A stretch of DNA of 37,843 nucleotides from Clostridiales bacterium (GTDB taxonomy: Bacteria > Bacillota > Clostridia > Christensenellales > DTU072): the NCBI GenBank assembly GCA_012520515.1, contig JAAYOD010000030.1, forward strand, positions 1-37,843, in the 5' to 3' direction. Below, piece by piece: positions 28,889-36,542 of the stretch. The notes below the pieces were generated by a model. It saw nothing but the letters and a program-made list of their open reading frames with translations, did no database searches and was not told the DNA's origin. The position numbers and the translations under genes are program-made. The first letter of the stretch is position 1. Each line of letters opens with the position of its first letter.

Positions 28889-30586
28889 ATGGCAATATAC
28901 GAAAAATTTATTGGAAGAACAAGAGAATCATTTTACAACCTTAGCTTAAATGAAGCAAGAGAGCAGTACAAAATAACATACCCTGATGACTTTAACTTTG
29001 CTTATGATGTCATAGATGTCCTGGGTACGACAAAGCCTAATAAAGAAGCGCTTTACTACATATCCAATGACAAAAAAGAAAAGCGTTTTACCTTTAGGGA
29101 TATGATGACATATAGCAGCAAAGCCGCTAATTATTTTACTTCTTTAGGCATAAAGAAAGGCGACAGAGTATTGCTTGTACTAAAGAGAAGTTATCTGTTT
29201 TGGTTTGCAATGCTTGGCCTGCACAAAATTGGCGCAGTTGCTATACAAGCAACCCATATGCTAAAGGCAAGTGATTATGTTTACCGCTGTAACAAAGCTA
29301 ACATTAAAGCTGTTATTTTAACTGGCGACGGAGATTGCACCTGTCACTTTGACGAAGCGCTAGATAGTTGTCCTACCGTAAAGTTTAGACTGGTGACAAA
29401 ACATAAAAAAGTAAACGGCTGGCTAGATTTTGAGCAAGGGCTAGAAAATGCAAGCGATAGTTTTGACCGCCCTGAAGGCAAAGATAAAATAATGGCAACA
29501 GATACTTTAATAGTTGCATTTTCTTCTGGCACAACAGGATATCCAAAAATGATAGAGCATGACCACACATATCCGCTAGGGCATATTTGCACAGGCGTGT
29601 TTTGGCATAGGGTAATAGACGGCGGACTGCACTTTACCATTTCAGATACAGGCTGGCTAAAATCATTGTGGGGCAAATTTTACGGTCAATGGATGGGAGA
29701 AAGCTCTGTGCTTGTGTATGATTTTGAAAAGTTTGACGGAGCTGATATTCTCTCTGTTATTGAAAAGGCTAAAGTTACTACTTTATGCGTGCCTCCCACC
29801 ATGTATAGACTGCTTTTATTAAATGACATAACAAAGTATGACTTAACTTCGCTTAAGCACTGCTGCGCTGCTGGCGAAGCACTTAATGCTGAGATTTTTA
29901 ACACATGGAAAGAAGCGACAGGCCTAGAGATTTATGAAGGTTTTGGACAAACAGAAACTACCATTTGCCTAGGTACGCTTTACCCATTTACAAAACCTGT
30001 TCCTGGCTTTATGGGTCTGCCTGTGCTTGGCTATGACATTGAGCTTATTGATTCAGACGGCAATATATGTATGCCAGGTGAAGCGGGCGAAATTTGTATA
30101 AAGGCAACTATGGACAATAGGCCGTGCGGACTATTTAAAGGATACTACCAAGACGACGCCGCAAATGAAAAAGCATGGAAAGGTGGATATTATCACACTG
30201 GTGACGAAGCAAATCGCGATGAGCATAACTTTTTCCACTACATAGGCAGAAATGACGATGTTATAAAGTCATCAGGGTATAGGATAGGGCCTTTTGAAGT
30301 AGATAGTGTGCTATTAGAACATCCAGCTGTGCTTGAAGTTGCGGTAACTGGCGTACCAGACGCTATTAGGGGCTTTAATGTAAAAGCTACAATAGTGTTA
30401 AGAAAAGGATATATAGCTAGCGACGAACTTGCAGTAGAATTACAAAACCATGTAAAAAATACGACAGCGCCATATAAGTATCCAAGAATTGTGGAATTTG
30501 TGCAAGAACTTCCAAAAACCTTTAACGGTAAAATAAGAAGGGGAGAAATACGGCAAAAGGATATGGAAAAACAAACAGATAATTAA
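28889..30586 (+). CDS. AMP-forming acyl-CoA synthetase
   Basis: The 565-residue protein is a stand-alone adenylate-forming ligase. The ATP P-loop is FSSGTTGYPKM, followed by GFGQTETTICLG, HTGDEA, the R-N-D-D-V-I-K-S-S-G-Y-R hinge and the catalytic Lys in FNGKIRRGE. It activates a carboxylic acid to acyl-AMP and then acyl-CoA. It resembles the acetyl/medium-chain (MACS-like) branch more than the FadD-like ligase encoded earlier in this cluster, so the two probably differ in substrate. The ATG at 28889 is chosen because AAAGGAG (28874-28880) lies 8 nt upstream; a TTG one codon earlier is also in frame. It is the last gene before the terminator at 30600. Confidence 0.9.
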   Translation: MAIYEKFIGRTRESFYNLSLNEAREQYKITYPDDFNFAYDVIDVLGTTKPNKEALYYISNDKKEKRFTFRDMMTYSSKAANYFTSLGIKKGDRVLLVLKRSYLFWFAMLGLHKIGAVAIQATHMLKASDYVYRCNKANIKAVILTGDGDCTCHFDEALDSCPTVKFRLVTKHKKVNGWLDFEQGLENASDSFDRPEGKDKIMATDTLIVAFSSGTTGYPKMIEHDHTYPLGHICTGVFWHRVIDGGLHFTISDTGWLKSLWGKFYGQWMGESSVLVYDFEKFDGADILSVIEKAKVTTLCVPPTMYRLLLLNDITKYDLTSLKHCCAAGEALNAEIFNTWKEATGLEIYEGFGQTETTICLGTLYPFTKPVPGFMGLPVLGYDIELIDSDGNICMPGEAGEICIKATMDNRPCGLFKGYYQDDAANEKAWKGGYYHTGDEANRDEHNFFHYIGRNDDVIKSSGYRIGPFEVDSVLLEHPAVLEVAVTGVPDAIRGFNVKATIVLRKGYIASDELAVELQNHVKNTTAPYKYPRIVEFVQELPKTFNGKIRRGEIRQKDMEKQTDN

Positions 30587-30599
30587 ATTTATAATACAA

Positions 30600-30626
30600 A
30601 AAACCGCCTTATTAAAAGGCGGTTTT
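30600..30626. terminator. Bidirectional terminator closing the 2-oxoacid cluster
   Basis: AAAACCGCCTT (30600-30610) and AAGGCGGTTTT (30616-30626) form a perfect 11-bp stem with a 5-nt loop. T-runs occur on both strands (TTTTCTTTT on plus, six T on minus). It serves the acyl-CoA synthetase gene and the convergent oxidoreductase gene. Confidence 0.92.
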
Positions 30627-30651
30627 CTTTTGAGTAAATACTTTCTTTAAG

Positions 30652-31887
30652 CTATTCCCATGATTTTATGCTTTCTTCTGCTCTCACTATGGTGCGGTGA
30701 GAGGGTATTGTTGCTGAAACAAAGGTGACATCGTCTAGGTTTTGTAAAGTGCCGTTTAATAAAGCAATAAATGACTTTATGATTTTTGCATCTGCCTCTA
30801 TATGACCTGGCAGTTGTATAAAGCTTGTTCGGTATACTTTATTTTTTCCATTAAAGCGATGTACAGTTAGTTTGCCAGTTAGTGTGTCGCCAATTATTTC
30901 GCCGTTGGTAAGCGTGATATGCGTCTTGCGATAAAATTTGTCGGTAAACGCAGAAAGGGTATGAGTAGCTACACGATTGTCAGGGAATTTCATAAGCACG
31001 GACTGGTGGTCAAAGACATCATTGTCGCTACGGTATACACATACGCCATAAGGACCTGTTTTTAAGGCGTCCAGCACATCTTTTTTAGTGGAATGCGCTT
31101 TGCCTGTAAGAATTCTTGGGGAAAACTTTAGCCAAGTCGCTTTGTGTAAAGGCGCTGTGACATATAGGTATTCTGCATTATAAGGGCAATCTTTTACAGG
31201 ACAGCCGTCAGTGCAACGATAAGGAGCGTCTTTTGGTGCATTTTCCTTAGTAAAGTAAGAAAGCGCGCCATAACTTTGCACTTGTTCAGCTTCAGCTTCC
31301 ATCAGCCAGCTAATTATGTCTATATCGTGACAGCATTTTGCCATGAGAATGGGAGTGGCTATTTCTCTTTTTCGCCAATTTCCTCTTACATAGCTGTGCG
31401 CAAAGTGAAAGTTTGCTATATTTTCTTGGTGGTTAATGGTCATTATTTCACCAAGACCGCCATTTCTTACTAGGTCTTTCATTTTGCTAAAGTAGTTGCT
31501 GTACCTTAAAACATGGCAAACTACTACATATAAATTCTTTTCCTTTGCTACTTTTTCTATCTCCAAACATTCATCAATGTCATAGGACAGCGGTTTTTCT
31601 ACCAAAATATGATAACCTAAATTAAGAGCAGCCATGCAATGACGATAATGGTCATTGTCTTGCGTGCAAATAAATATAGCGTCAGCGCGTTTTTCTTTGA
31701 AAAATTCATTTTCATCGGTAAAACAGTTGGCACTGTCTATTTTGTACTTTTTGCCTATCTCTTGCACTTTAACTTGGTTAATGTCGCAAAGAGCCACGAT
31801 TTTTGCTTGTTTTTTATGTAGTATGCGCACAAAACGCATATAGTTAGTGCCCCTACTTCCAAGACCTATTACAGCAATGGTTTTCAT
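30652..31887 (-). CDS. Gfo/Idh/MocA-family NAD(P)-dependent oxidoreductase
   Basis: The 411-residue protein begins with the Rossmann motif G-L-G-S-R-G (8-13). It has the family E-K-P motif (E97-K98-P99) with the catalytic lysine and a H-D-I-D segment (187-190) typical of the sugar-binding C-terminal domain. Members oxidise or reduce hydroxyl groups of sugars and cyclitols, or cleave glycosidic bonds by an NAD-assisted route. A Cys-rich loop, C225-x3-C229-x4-C234 in CTDGCPVKDCPY, is present; I have seen similar loops in a subgroup of this family. The gene stands alone between its own extended -10 promoter and a shared terminator. GGAGGT is 4 nt before the ATG. The substrate is unknown. Confidence 0.87.
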   Translation of the reverse strand: MKTIAVIGLGSRGTNYMRFVRILHKKQAKIVALCDINQVKVQEIGKKYKIDSANCFTDENEFFKEKRADAIFICTQDNDHYRHCMAALNLGYHILVEKPLSYDIDECLEIEKVAKEKNLYVVVCHVLRYSNYFSKMKDLVRNGGLGEIMTINHQENIANFHFAHSYVRGNWRKREIATPILMAKCCHDIDIISWLMEAEAEQVQSYGALSYFTKENAPKDAPYRCTDGCPVKDCPYNAEYLYVTAPLHKATWLKFSPRILTGKAHSTKKDVLDALKTGPYGVCVYRSDNDVFDHQSVLMKFPDNRVATHTLSAFTDKFYRKTHITLTNGEIIGDTLTGKLTVHRFNGKNKVYRTSFIQLPGHIEADAKIIKSFIALLNGTLQNLDDVTFVSATIPSHRTIVRAEESIKSWE

Positions 31888-31917
31888 TGATACCTCCAGC
31901 TAATTTTTGTAATTTTG

Positions 31918-31926
31918 ATTATAACA
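31918..31926 (-). promoter_or_regulatory. Extended -10 promoter of the Gfo/Idh/MocA gene
   Basis: On the minus strand the bases read TGTTATAAT, an extended consensus -10, about 30 nt upstream of the start codon. Confidence 0.5.
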
Positions 31927-31957
31927 TATTTGCAAAAAAAAGAAAAGAGACAAACTA

Positions 31958-31987
31958 TTGATTTTATGATAGCGTTTAGGTTATAAT
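31958..31987 (+). promoter_or_regulatory. Promoter of the 143-residue protein gene
   Basis: TTGATT (31958-31963) and TATAAT (31982-31987) are 18 nt apart. The promoter diverges from the oxidoreductase promoter. Confidence 0.55.
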
Positions 31988-32019
31988 TTAAACAACAACT
32001 TTGAAAAGGAGCATTAATT

Positions 32020-32451
32020 TTGGATAATTTTTCCAACTTAGACGATAGCGTTTATATTGAAGAAACAAATGGCGCTATAATCATTCATAACCTTGAAAAT
32101 GTAAGCATAAAAGCGCAAAAAGAGAAAATGGATAAAAATGTTTTTGGCTATTACCAAAACATAAAATCTATGCTAATTTCAAATGGTAAAATACAAAATA
32201 GAACATATTTAGGCAAAGAATGTTTTTATGCAAAAGAAGAGATGATAGCAAAGTTTAATATAATAAATGGCAAGCTGCATCTTTATCTAAAATTAAGCCC
32301 TAAAGATAGAGGAGCGCAAAGGCTTTTTAAGCGTCCTAAACACATAATAGACACTAATAATGAGTTTACCTTAGTTATGGTAAACAGCGAAAATGAATAT
32401 AATAGAGCGTTAGAGCTTGTCAGTTTTTTGTTGCATAAATACTCTAACTAA
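32020..32451 (+). CDS. Small soluble protein of unknown function
   Basis: The 143-residue protein uses a TTG start supported by AAAAGGAG (32004-32011), 8 nt upstream, and a good promoter. It has no signal peptide or membrane segment. The core reads Y-Y-x-x-I-K-x-x-L-I-S...R...A-K-F-N-I-x-N-G-K-L-H-L-Y-L-K-L-S-P-K. From memory this resembles a domain found in large lineage-specific proteins of uncultured Clostridia (GKTLYLYLALDP-type signature). I have not verified that match. The N-terminal 25 residues are acidic. Both the promoter and the following terminator make it a genuine single-gene transcript. Confidence 0.7.
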   Translation: MDNFSNLDDSVYIEETNGAIIIHNLENVSIKAQKEKMDKNVFGYYQNIKSMLISNGKIQNRTYLGKECFYAKEEMIAKFNIINGKLHLYLKLSPKDRGAQRLFKRPKHIIDTNNEFTLVMVNSENEYNRALELVSFLLHKYSN

Positions 32452-32458
32452 ATTTTAA

Positions 32459-32484
32459 GCCCATTTAATAAATGGGCGTTTTTT
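32459..32484 (+). terminator. Intrinsic terminator of the 143-residue protein gene
   Basis: GCCCATTT (32459-32466) and AAATGGGC (32470-32477) form a perfect 8-bp stem with a 3-nt loop, followed by six T. Confidence 0.9.
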
Positions 32485-32554
32485 ATTTTAAAATTTCTAC
32501 TATTAAATTGATTTTGGATACCCATAAGGCAAAGTTTAGATGCCTAAAATGACA

Positions 32555-33196
32555 TTATAGGTGGTTTAGCAATTCCATAGGCTTGTCAATTATTATTTTT
32601 GCGCCATAAGAGATTAGCTCAGCTTTTGTCTTAAATCCCCAGCTACAGCTTACGCAATCTAATTTTGCATTTTGCGCAGTTTTTAGGTCTACATCGCTGT
32701 CGCCTACATATAAGGCGTCATCTTTATCTACTCCCATAAGCTGGAGAGCAAGGTTGACGCCGTTGGGATAAGGCTTTTGCTTTAGGTCATTTCGCTGGCC
32801 TATTATTTGTTCAAATTTATTGCTAAAAAATCTTGTGACAAGTTCATCTAAAGCTGGTTGAATTTTATTGCTAATGACAGCTAAGCGGTAATTTTTTTGT
32901 TTAAGCAAGTCTATAAGCTCTACAATGCCATTGTAAGGTTTGGTAAAGTCGGCAAGGTGGTCTTTATAGTACTCTTTAAAAATTTTAGCAGCTTTGCTTA
33001 ATTGGTCTTTTTGGTCATCAGGCAGTCCAAGTTCTACAAGAGCTACTATGCCATTTCCCAAATAGCTTTGCACCTGTTCGCGCGTTTTTGTAGCAAAATT
33101 AAGCGTTTTTAGGGTGTGATTTAACGCGGTGGTAAGGTCGTCTACAGTGTCTACCAAAGTACCGTCCATATCAAAAAGTATTGCTTTCTTTTTCAT
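32555..33196 (-). CDS. HAD-family phosphatase, phosphoglycolate phosphatase-like
   Basis: The 213-residue protein starts MKKKAILFDMDGTLVDT with the HAD motif I (DxDGT). Motif II is the Ser in AVISNK, motif III is the Lys in QKPYPN, and motif IV is the GDSDVD acidic pair, all in the order of the PGP/Gph subfamily with an alpha-helical cap. It should dephosphorylate a small metabolite such as 2-phosphoglycolate. The start at 33196 has GGAGA 4 nt upstream. A longer frame to 33322 exists but would run through the tRNA-Gly gene and its terminator, so it is rejected. The gene lies just 18 nt after the tRNA terminator T-run and has no obvious promoter of its own. Confidence 0.87.
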   Translation of the reverse strand: MKKKAILFDMDGTLVDTVDDLTTALNHTLKTLNFATKTREQVQSYLGNGIVALVELGLPDDQKDQLSKAAKIFKEYYKDHLADFTKPYNGIVELIDLLKQKNYRLAVISNKIQPALDELVTRFFSNKFEQIIGQRNDLKQKPYPNGVNLALQLMGVDKDDALYVGDSDVDLKTAQNAKLDCVSCSWGFKTKAELISYGAKIIIDKPMELLNHL

Positions 33197-33214
33197 ATAT
33201 TCTCCAAATATTTT

Positions 33215-33245
33215 AAAAATGGTTTGATATACAGCTATCAAACCA
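33215..33245 (-). terminator. Terminator between tRNA-Gly and the phosphatase gene
   Basis: On the minus strand a perfect 10-bp stem, TGGTTTGATA/TATCAAACCA (33220-33229 and 33236-33245), with a 6-nt loop is followed by five T (33215-33219). Confidence 0.85.
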
Positions 33246-33262
33246 AAAGTTTTATGTTTTTG

Positions 33263-33336
33263 TGGAGCGGGCGATGGGAATCGAACCCACAGCGAGAGCT
33301 TGGGAAGCTCCAGTTTTACCACTAAACCACGCCCGC
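33263..33336 (-). tRNA. tRNA-Gly (anticodon CCC)
   Basis: On the minus strand the gene begins GCGGGCG and ends CGCCCGC-T-CCA, giving a perfect 7-bp acceptor stem with an encoded CCA. The anticodon stem is GGAGC/GCTCT around the loop TTCCCAA, so the anticodon is CCC (33302-33304), reading the glycine codon GGG. The T-arm carries the standard GGTTCGATTCC sequence. GGG is a rare codon in AT-rich genomes, and this tRNA stands alone rather than in a tRNA cluster. Confidence 0.95.
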
Positions 33337-33354
33337 AAAATATTTACTTTAATA

Positions 33355-33383
33355 ATGTTAACGACATTTTGTTCTTTTGTCAA
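33355..33383 (-). promoter_or_regulatory. Promoter of tRNA-Gly
   Basis: On the minus strand TTGACA (33378-33383) and TAACAT (33355-33360) are 17 nt apart, about 20 nt before the mature tRNA 5' end. Confidence 0.7.
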
Positions 33384-33421
33384 TGTAAAAATAAGAAATT
33401 ACCTATTTATAAATTAGTTAA

Positions 33422-33442
33422 ATTAGGTAAAAACTACCTAAT
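33422..33442. promoter_or_regulatory. Palindrome upstream of the phosphoglycerate mutase gene, candidate operator
   Basis: ATTAGGTA-AAAAC-TACCTAAT has perfect 8-bp arms around 5 nt. Further half-sites of the same type occur nearby: TACCTA at 33401 (approximate) and TAGGTA at 33513-33518 next to the start codon. The weak promoter TTGATA (33453-33458) with TATAAT (33479-33484) at a 20-nt spacing lies just downstream. Confidence 0.45.
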
Positions 33443-33521
33443 ATCTTTTTGCTTGATATTTAAATATGTATTTGATAATATAATAGATATCTTAAAAATT
33501 TGGAATAGATAGTAGGTATTA

Positions 33522-34721
33522 ATGAAATATGTAGTTATATTAGGCGATGGCATGGCAGATTTTCATAGGGGAGCGCTTGGCAACAAAACTCCGCTAGAGA
33601 TTGCAAAAAAGCCTACAATTGATAGACTGGCTGCCTTAGGACAAGTGGGACTTATAAAGACCATAGACGAAGGCTTAGAACCTGGCAGCGATGTTGCTAA
33701 TTTGAGCGTAATTGGTTATGACCCTAGAGTTTACTATACAGGACGCTCTCCCCTTGAAGCGCTTAGCGTAGGCGTTAATATGTCAGATAATGACACTGTT
33801 TTTAGAGTTAATTTGGTAACGATTAGCGATGAGCAGAATTTGCAAGATGCTACTATGCTAGATTATTCCGCAGGGGAAATTGCTACCCATGAAGCGCACC
33901 AGCTTATGAAGGATTTGCATGATAAGCTTAGCGGAGGTTTTATTAATTTTTATGGCGGTACAAGTTATCGCAACATTGCGCTTTTGCCAAATACTTTATG
34001 CCAAACGCAATTTACTCCGCCCCATGATATTTTGGACAAGAAAATCGGGCAGTATTTGCCAAGCGGTGAAGGCAGCGCAATTTTTATAAACCTTATGGAA
34101 AAGAGCAAGAGCATTCTTGAAAACCACCCTATAAATTTGGCGCGGATAGAGCAAGGCAAGCGTCCTGCCAACTTAATATGGTTTTGGGGCAAAGGCACAA
34201 AACCTAAGTTGCCAAAATTTGAAGAGCTTTACAACTTAAAAGGCGCGGTAATTAGCGCAGTTGACTTGCTTAAAGGAATAGCAATTGGCTGTGGAATGAA
34301 GGTAATTAATGTACCTGGCGCAACGGGTAATTTGCATACTAATTTTGCAGGCAAGGCAAAAGCGTGCTATGATGCGCTTAATGACCATGACTATGTATAC
34401 TTACACATTGAAGCGCCAGACGAATGCGGGCATCAAGGGGATGCGCAAGGCAAAATTCAAAGCATTGAAAAAATTGATGAAGTGGTAGACTATATAATGA
34501 AAAACTTAGACCAAAGCGGTCAAGAATATTGTATAGCTGTACTGCCTGACCACGCAACACCGCTTGTACTTAGAACGCATGTTAATGAGCCTGTGCCATT
34601 TTTGGTTTTTAATTCTGCCCGTCCTGCTAAATGCGGACTATCTTATACTGAAAATGAAGGGGCAAAAGGCGTTTATTTAAGCAATGGCAGAGCGCTTATT
34701 CAATATATGATGAAAAGCTAA
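33522..34721 (+). CDS. apgM: Cofactor-independent phosphoglycerate mutase, ApgM type
   Basis: The 399-residue protein belongs to the alkaline-phosphatase superfamily, archaeal-type 2,3-bisphosphoglycerate-independent phosphoglycerate mutases. D9 in LGDGMAD binds metal, and S62 in GSDVANLSVIGYDP is the phosphorylated serine. Later metal sites are seen in H-I-E-A-P-D-E-C-G-H-Q-G-D and L-P-D-H-A-T-P. It interconverts 3- and 2-phosphoglycerate in glycolysis. Close relatives in bacteria have been proposed to act as homoserine kinase, so that alternative stays open. The ribosome binding site is weak (AGTAGGT). The alanyl-tRNA synthetase gene follows 22 bp later and is probably co-transcribed. Confidence 0.88.
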   Translation: MKYVVILGDGMADFHRGALGNKTPLEIAKKPTIDRLAALGQVGLIKTIDEGLEPGSDVANLSVIGYDPRVYYTGRSPLEALSVGVNMSDNDTVFRVNLVTISDEQNLQDATMLDYSAGEIATHEAHQLMKDLHDKLSGGFINFYGGTSYRNIALLPNTLCQTQFTPPHDILDKKIGQYLPSGEGSAIFINLMEKSKSILENHPINLARIEQGKRPANLIWFWGKGTKPKLPKFEELYNLKGAVISAVDLLKGIAIGCGMKVINVPGATGNLHTNFAGKAKACYDALNDHDYVYLHIEAPDECGHQGDAQGKIQSIEKIDEVVDYIMKNLDQSGQEYCIAVLPDHATPLVLRTHVNEPVPFLVFNSARPAKCGLSYTENEGAKGVYLSNGRALIQYMMKS

Positions 34722-34743
34722 TTTAAAAGGATAGAGATTTATT

Positions 34744-36525
34744 ATGAGAGTTTTATCAACAAAGGAATTACGGAAAGAGTATTTAGATTTTTTTAAGATG
34801 CACGGTCACAGCGTTATACCAAGCGCGTCGCTTATCCCAGATAATGACCCGACAGTGCTTTTTACAACGGCAGGAATGCACCCGTTAGTGCCATACTTGA
34901 TGGGAGAAAAACACCCAGCGGGAAAAAGGCTTGCCAATGTGCAAAAGTGCGTAAGAACTGGAGATATCGATGAAGTTGGCGATGCTACCCATTGTACTTT
35001 TTTTGAAATGCTTGGCAACTGGTCTTTGGGTGACTACTTTAAGGTAGAGAGCATAAAGTACAGTTTTGACTTTTTAACAAAGGTGCTAGGCATTCCAATA
35101 GAAAAAATGGCTGTCAGCGTATTTGAAGGAGATAGTGACGCGCCACGCGACGAAGAGAGCGCAAAGACTTGGCAAGAGCTTGGCATAAAGAAAGAAAATA
35201 TTTATTATTTGCCTAAGGAAAATAATTGGTGGGGGCCTGCGGGTATGACAGGACCTTGCGGACCTGATACTGAGATATTTTTCATACGCGACCAAGATAG
35301 TTGTTCCAGTGAGTGTTCGCCAGCTTGCAATTGTGGCAAGTTTGTAGAGATTTGGAACAATGTCTTTATGGAGTATGACAAGCAAGCAGACGGAACATTT
35401 AAGCCACTTAAGCAAAAGAATGTCGATACTGGCATGGGACTTGAAAGAACAGTTGCTATGCTAAACGGCTGTGAATCGGTATATGATATCGATGTGTTTG
35501 CTCCTGTTATGAAACTGCTTAGAGAAAAGAGCAACAAAGGCGATGAGTATATTAGAGAAATGCGAATAATTACCGACCATATAAGAACGGCTACATTTAT
35601 GCTTGGCGACCAAAAAGGCATTACGCCAAGCAATGTTGACCAAGGATATGTATTGCGCAGGCTCATTAGGCGGTCTATACGCTTTTTAAGGACGCTGGGA
35701 CTTGACAATGCTGTTTTAGCAGAAATAAGCAAAGCGTTTATTGATATCTATGCGCCCTATTATAGCGAACTTGCTCAAAATGAGCATAAAATAATAGAGG
35801 AGCTTAACAAGGAAGCAGAGAAGTTTGGCAAGACCTTAGAGCAAGGGCTTAGAGAGTTTGAAAAGCTATTAAAATATATACAAAATAAGCGAATTAGCGG
35901 AAAAGCTGCATTTAAGCTTTATGATACTTATGGATTCCCATTAGAGATTACTATTGAACTTGCAAAAGAAAATGGTATAATAGTAGATGTAGAAGGATTT
36001 GAAAAAGCCTTTAAGGAGCATCAGGCAAAATCGCAAGCTGGCGCTCAGCAAAAATTTAAGGGCGGACTTGCCGACAATAGCATAGAAACTGCAAAGTTGC
36101 ATACGGCAACCCACCTTTTAAATGCAGCGCTTAGAAAAGTGCTTAATGATGATAGCATTCAGCAAAAGGGCAGCAACATTACCGCTGAAAGATTGCGCTT
36201 TGACTTTAGCTTTTCGCGCGCTATGACGGCAGAGGAAATAGCAAAAGTTGAAGAGGAAGTGAATAGAATAATAGCAAAAGGCTTAGATGTTGTCTGTCAG
36301 GAAATGCCCGTAGAAAAGGCAAAGAAATCGGGCGCAATAGGTGTTTTTGACTCAAGGTATGACGCCAATGTCAAAGTATATTCTATAGGCGACTACTCTA
36401 TGGAAATTTGCGGCGGACCGCACGCTGCAAACACCAAGGACTTACAGTCATTTAAGATAGTAAAAGAACAATCTTCTTCCAGTGGCGTAAGGAGAATAAG
36501 GGCAGTTGTTGGAAAACAAAGCTAA
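34744..36525 (+). CDS. alaS: Alanyl-tRNA synthetase, short form without C-Ala domain
   Basis: The 593-residue protein contains the class II catalytic core (FFEMLGNWSLGDYF and the Gly-rich motif 3), the tRNA-recognition helices, and the second additional (editing) domain. Its zinc ligands are H453-TAT-H457 and C556-GGP-H560. Ordinary bacterial AlaRS is about 870 residues. Here the chain stops some 30 residues after the CGGPH motif, so the DHHA1/C-Ala domain that helps tRNA binding and editing is absent. The end is a clean stop followed 17 bp later by another gene, with no frameshift remnant. A Cys cluster, C187-x3-C191-x3-C195-x-C197, precedes EIWNNVFMEY and could hold a metal. It is either the cell's only AlaRS or a second, specialised copy. 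Confidence 0.88.
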   Translation: MRVLSTKELRKEYLDFFKMHGHSVIPSASLIPDNDPTVLFTTAGMHPLVPYLMGEKHPAGKRLANVQKCVRTGDIDEVGDATHCTFFEMLGNWSLGDYFKVESIKYSFDFLTKVLGIPIEKMAVSVFEGDSDAPRDEESAKTWQELGIKKENIYYLPKENNWWGPAGMTGPCGPDTEIFFIRDQDSCSSECSPACNCGKFVEIWNNVFMEYDKQADGTFKPLKQKNVDTGMGLERTVAMLNGCESVYDIDVFAPVMKLLREKSNKGDEYIREMRIITDHIRTATFMLGDQKGITPSNVDQGYVLRRLIRRSIRFLRTLGLDNAVLAEISKAFIDIYAPYYSELAQNEHKIIEELNKEAEKFGKTLEQGLREFEKLLKYIQNKRISGKAAFKLYDTYGFPLEITIELAKENGIIVDVEGFEKAFKEHQAKSQAGAQQKFKGGLADNSIETAKLHTATHLLNAALRKVLNDDSIQQKGSNITAERLRFDFSFSRAMTAEEIAKVEEEVNRIIAKGLDVVCQEMPVEKAKKSGAIGVFDSRYDANVKVYSIGDYSMEICGGPHAANTKDLQSFKIVKEQSSSSGVRRIRAVVGKQS

Positions 36526-36542
36526 AAGATATTGGAGTTGTT

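Noticed and set aside
33197..33322. N-terminal extension of the HAD phosphatase by 42 codons
   Set aside because: It would be translated through the tRNA-Gly gene and its terminator, while the HAD motif starts right after the ATG at 33196, which has its own ribosome binding site.
33300..33512. 70-codon plus-strand frame upstream of apgM
   Set aside because: It begins inside the antisense of the tRNA, covers the tRNA promoter and palindrome, and has no ribosome binding site.
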